Positions 5,693 to 7,432 of a DNA stretch of 7,432 bases are shown here, piece by piece. The stretch spans positions 1-7,432 of the forward strand of contig CAMLDH010000192.1 of NCBI GenBank assembly GCA_946478765.1, given 5' to 3'. Made by a program: the position numbers and the translations under genes. The stretch is from an uncultured Oxalobacteraceae bacterium. GTDB lineage: Bacteria; Pseudomonadota; Gammaproteobacteria; Burkholderiales; Burkholderiaceae. Numbering within the stretch: position 1 is the first letter of the stretch; each line of letters opens with the position of its first letter. The notes beneath the pieces are model-generated. The model ran no database searches. It was not told where the DNA came from and saw nothing but the letters and a program-made list of their open reading frames with translations.

Positions 5693-7018
5693 TCAAATTG
5701 CCGATTTTTGGAATAGCGCGTAAAACAAGCCGTCGTGATCATTTAACCCTCGCATCGTCGGCAACAATTGCCCCGGCGCCTGCAAGCGGCGCGCCTGATT
5801 GCGCACGGCAAACGCGGCTGCCTGCGCTTCGGACTCCTGCGGCCACAGTGAGCATGTGACAAACAATAATTTACCATCGGGACGCAGCATCTTCCAAAGG
5901 TTGTCCAGTATTTGTGCGGAAAGTGTTGCCAATTGCGCCGCATCGCCTTTGCGCCGCAGCCAGCGGATATCCGGATGACGGCGCACGATGCCGGAGGCGG
6001 TGCAGGGTACGTCGGCCAGGATGCGGTCGAACGATTGTCCATCCCACCAGTCGCTGCGGCTTGCATCGCCGGCCTTGAGCGTTGCACGGCGTTGCAGCCG
6101 CTGCAAATTTTCATCAATGCGTGTTAGCCGCTTGGCATCGTTGTCGAGCGCCAGCACTTCCGCATCCGCACATTCCAGCAGATGGCCGGTCTTGCCGCCG
6201 GGCGCCGCGCATGCATCGAGCACACGCATGCCGTCCTGCACATCGAGCAACGGCGCCGCCAATTGCGCGGCCGCGTCCTGGACCGACACCAAGCCCTGAT
6301 CGAAGCCCGGTATTTGATGCACCGGTACCGGCTGCGCCAGGCGCACCGCATCCGGCCCGATCTGGTCTGCGGCGATGGCTGCGGCGGCCAGGGTGTGCAG
6401 GTAGTCCGCCACCGCGGTCTTGCGCCGGTTTACGCGCAAGGTCAATGGCGGCGTGCCATTGCCGGCTTGCAGAATCGTTTGCCAATCGTGCGGATACGCC
6501 GCTTTGGCTGCGTCGATCCACCATGCCGGATAATTCAGCGCAGCGACCGGATTCTTCATGACCTGCGGCAGCAACGCATCGCGTTCGCGCAAAAAGCGCC
6601 GTAACACCGCGTTCACCATCCCTTTCGCATGCGCGATATCGGGATGCGAGGCGGCGGCGTTCACCGCTTGATCCACCACGGTAAAGTCGTCATACGGTGC
6701 GGTGCCGGGCGTGGCAGCGGGGTCCGACACCAGCGCCAGCGCGCTGCACAGCAAGCCATGCAGCAGCGCCGGCGCCGGCGCTTTCTGGGCCAGGACTGCG
6801 ATCAGCGCTTCAGCCCGGCCTAGCCGGCGCATCGTGCGGTAGGCGATATCCTGCATCGCGCCACGCGCCTGCGGCGGCGCTTCCATGCGCGCAAACACCT
6901 GCGACAACGCCTGCGGCAACGCGCTGCCGTTGCGCACCAACGCAACCGCTTGGGCTGCGCCCAGCAGACTGAACGCGAGCGAATCCGTTTTTAATGAGGG
7001 CTTGGGTACTTTATGCAC
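5693..7018 (-). CDS. rsmB: 16S rRNA (cytosine-967-C5)-methyltransferase RsmB
   Basis: The enzyme transfers a methyl group from S-adenosylmethionine to C5 of cytosine 967 of 16S rRNA. The 441 residues agree with the usual 430-450. An N-terminal NusB-like RNA-binding domain (about 10-150, with YRTMRRLGRAEALI and VNAVLRRFLRER) is followed by the Rossmann methyltransferase domain. SAM motif I is VLDACAAPGGKT (266-277), the acidic residue for the ribose is Asp292 (LALDND), the release cysteine is Cys339 in ADVPCTASG and the catalytic cysteine is Cys389 in VTCSLWPQES. The last residues HDGLFYALFQK are typical. The E. coli cysteines (325 and 375) have the same spacing. The GTG at 7018 is the first plausible start after an in-frame TGA 12 bases upstream; no good ribosome binding site is visible. 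It is the first gene of the block that continues with DUF4390 and ntrYX. Confidence 0.95.
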   Translation of the reverse strand: MHKVPKPSLKTDSLAFSLLGAAQAVALVRNGSALPQALSQVFARMEAPPQARGAMQDIAYRTMRRLGRAEALIAVLAQKAPAPALLHGLLCSALALVSDPAATPGTAPYDDFTVVDQAVNAAASHPDIAHAKGMVNAVLRRFLRERDALLPQVMKNPVAALNYPAWWIDAAKAAYPHDWQTILQAGNGTPPLTLRVNRRKTAVADYLHTLAAAAIAADQIGPDAVRLAQPVPVHQIPGFDQGLVSVQDAAAQLAAPLLDVQDGMRVLDACAAPGGKTGHLLECADAEVLALDNDAKRLTRIDENLQRLQRRATLKAGDASRSDWWDGQSFDRILADVPCTASGIVRRHPDIRWLRRKGDAAQLATLSAQILDNLWKMLRPDGKLLFVTCSLWPQESEAQAAAFAVRNQARRLQAPGQLLPTMRGLNDHDGLFYALFQKSAI

Positions 7019-7092
7019 TTTAATTTTTCGTCAATGCCTCTTTGGCGCGCAGCGCGACAAAGATGTTTCGACCGTCAAAACGTAAAGGTGTG

Positions 7093-7098
7093 ATTGTA
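7093..7098 (-). promoter_or_regulatory. rsmB: candidate -10 box for the rsmB-ntrYX block
   Basis: TACAAT on the minus strand differs from the TATAAT consensus at one base and stands at the edge of a very GC-rich run. Transcription from it would start near 7086 and leave a leader of about 68 bases before the rsmB GTG. No -35 box is recognisable 16-18 bases upstream, where the sequence is almost only G and C, so it would need an activator or be weak. It is the best promoter-like sequence in the 105-base gap. Confidence 0.35.
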
Positions 7099-7123
7099 GC
7101 GGGGCGGGGCCGGTCGCGGGCGG

Positions 7124-7336
7124 CTAATGCTCGTGCCGATGGTGGATATCGGGGAAATGCCGGTGCGTGGGGGCCTGCGGTTCGTGCTGATGCGGATGGC
7201 TGTGCGGTTCGGTGCCGTCCCATGCTGCATCGTGCGCATGCTGGTGATGCGCGTCGTTGCGGTTCGCATGGGTGTGCGATAACGGTTCATGCACGTGGAA
7301 ATCATCGCCGCACCAACCGCTCAATCCCGCCGCCAA
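7124..7336 (-). pseudogene. histidine-rich tail, probably a fragment of a DMT/EamA-type transporter
   Basis: About 70 codons, of which nearly a third encode histidine: DDFHVHEPLSHTH, DAHHQHAHD, WDGTEPHSHPHQHEP and FPDIHHRHEH before a TAG. This order of motifs resembles the histidine-rich C-terminal tail I remember from some bacterial drug/metabolite transporters (COG0697), where it may bind zinc, nickel or another metal. The transporter body with its ten membrane segments is absent: the frame is closed by a TAA at 7376-7378 and the codons in between are not membrane-like. There is no ATG before the tail; the start given is a TTG without a ribosome binding site. Some expected histidines are replaced (HTHANRND, HEPQAPTH), as in a decaying sequence. 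It could instead be a small metal-binding protein. The family assignment is from recall and moderate at best. Confidence 0.45.
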
Positions 7337-7432
7337 TGCATGCAGAATGCTTTTGTTTCTTGGCCGGCATCGCGCTTAGGACTCGTTAGGGAATAACTTG
7401 GACTTTTTAGCGGTCGTCGCTGGATGCAATAC

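Noticed and set aside
7337..7432. C-terminal end of a further minus-strand gene at the right edge
   Set aside because: All three minus-strand frames are open at the edge and end within the next 20-110 bases; none has a recognisable sequence, so no gene can be assigned without the flanking DNA.

Overview
The window looks like chromosomal DNA of a betaproteobacterium, probably Oxalobacteraceae (Herminiimonas, Herbaspirillum or Collimonas-like). This rests on a DUF3567 gene, which as far as I recall is restricted to Betaproteobacteria, on the gene order rsmB / DUF4390 / ntrY / ntrX, and on the style of the proteins. The genus is an inference; no marker in the window fixes it.

Layout, left to right. 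Positions 1-870 hold the wreck of a cyclic-di-GMP phosphodiesterase (EAL domain) on the + strand. Its 5' part is missing or scrambled, it has a one-base frameshift near 697, and it is cut off before the end of the domain. Next comes a small intact minus-strand gene of the DUF3567 family (928-1185) with a strong ribosome binding site, a hairpin in its leader and three in-frame stop codons. Positions 1236-1527 carry no gene I can support.

The rest is one minus-strand gene block, transcribed from right to left: rsmB (16S rRNA m5C967 methyltransferase, 7018-5693), a secreted DUF4390 protein (5664-5071), the membrane histidine kinase NtrY (5068-2738), a short NtrX-type response regulator (2621-1899) and a truncated CobW/COG0523-like protein (1902-1528). 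Junctions are tight: 28 bp, 2 bp, 116 bp, then a 4-base overlap. A candidate -10 box lies upstream of rsmB. Beyond it, at the right edge (7124-7336), is a histidine-rich stretch resembling the tail of a DMT/EamA-type transporter, probably a fragment.

How the genes work together: NtrY senses a signal at or in the membrane and should phosphorylate Asp52 of the regulator. The regulator has a receiver and a Fis-type helix-turn-helix but no AAA+ sigma-54 activation domain between them, so it should act as an ordinary DNA-binding activator or repressor. The DUF4390 protein is exported and encoded just ahead of the kinase, so it may work with NtrY's extracytoplasmic part, but this is untested. The last gene keeps the CxCC metal motif of COG0523 proteins but has lost the P-loop lysine. 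Four of the five genes in the block appear to use GTG or TTG starts. I found no wholly new system. The oddest points are the AAA+-less NtrX coupled to a GTPase-dead COG0523 remnant and the decayed genes at both ends.
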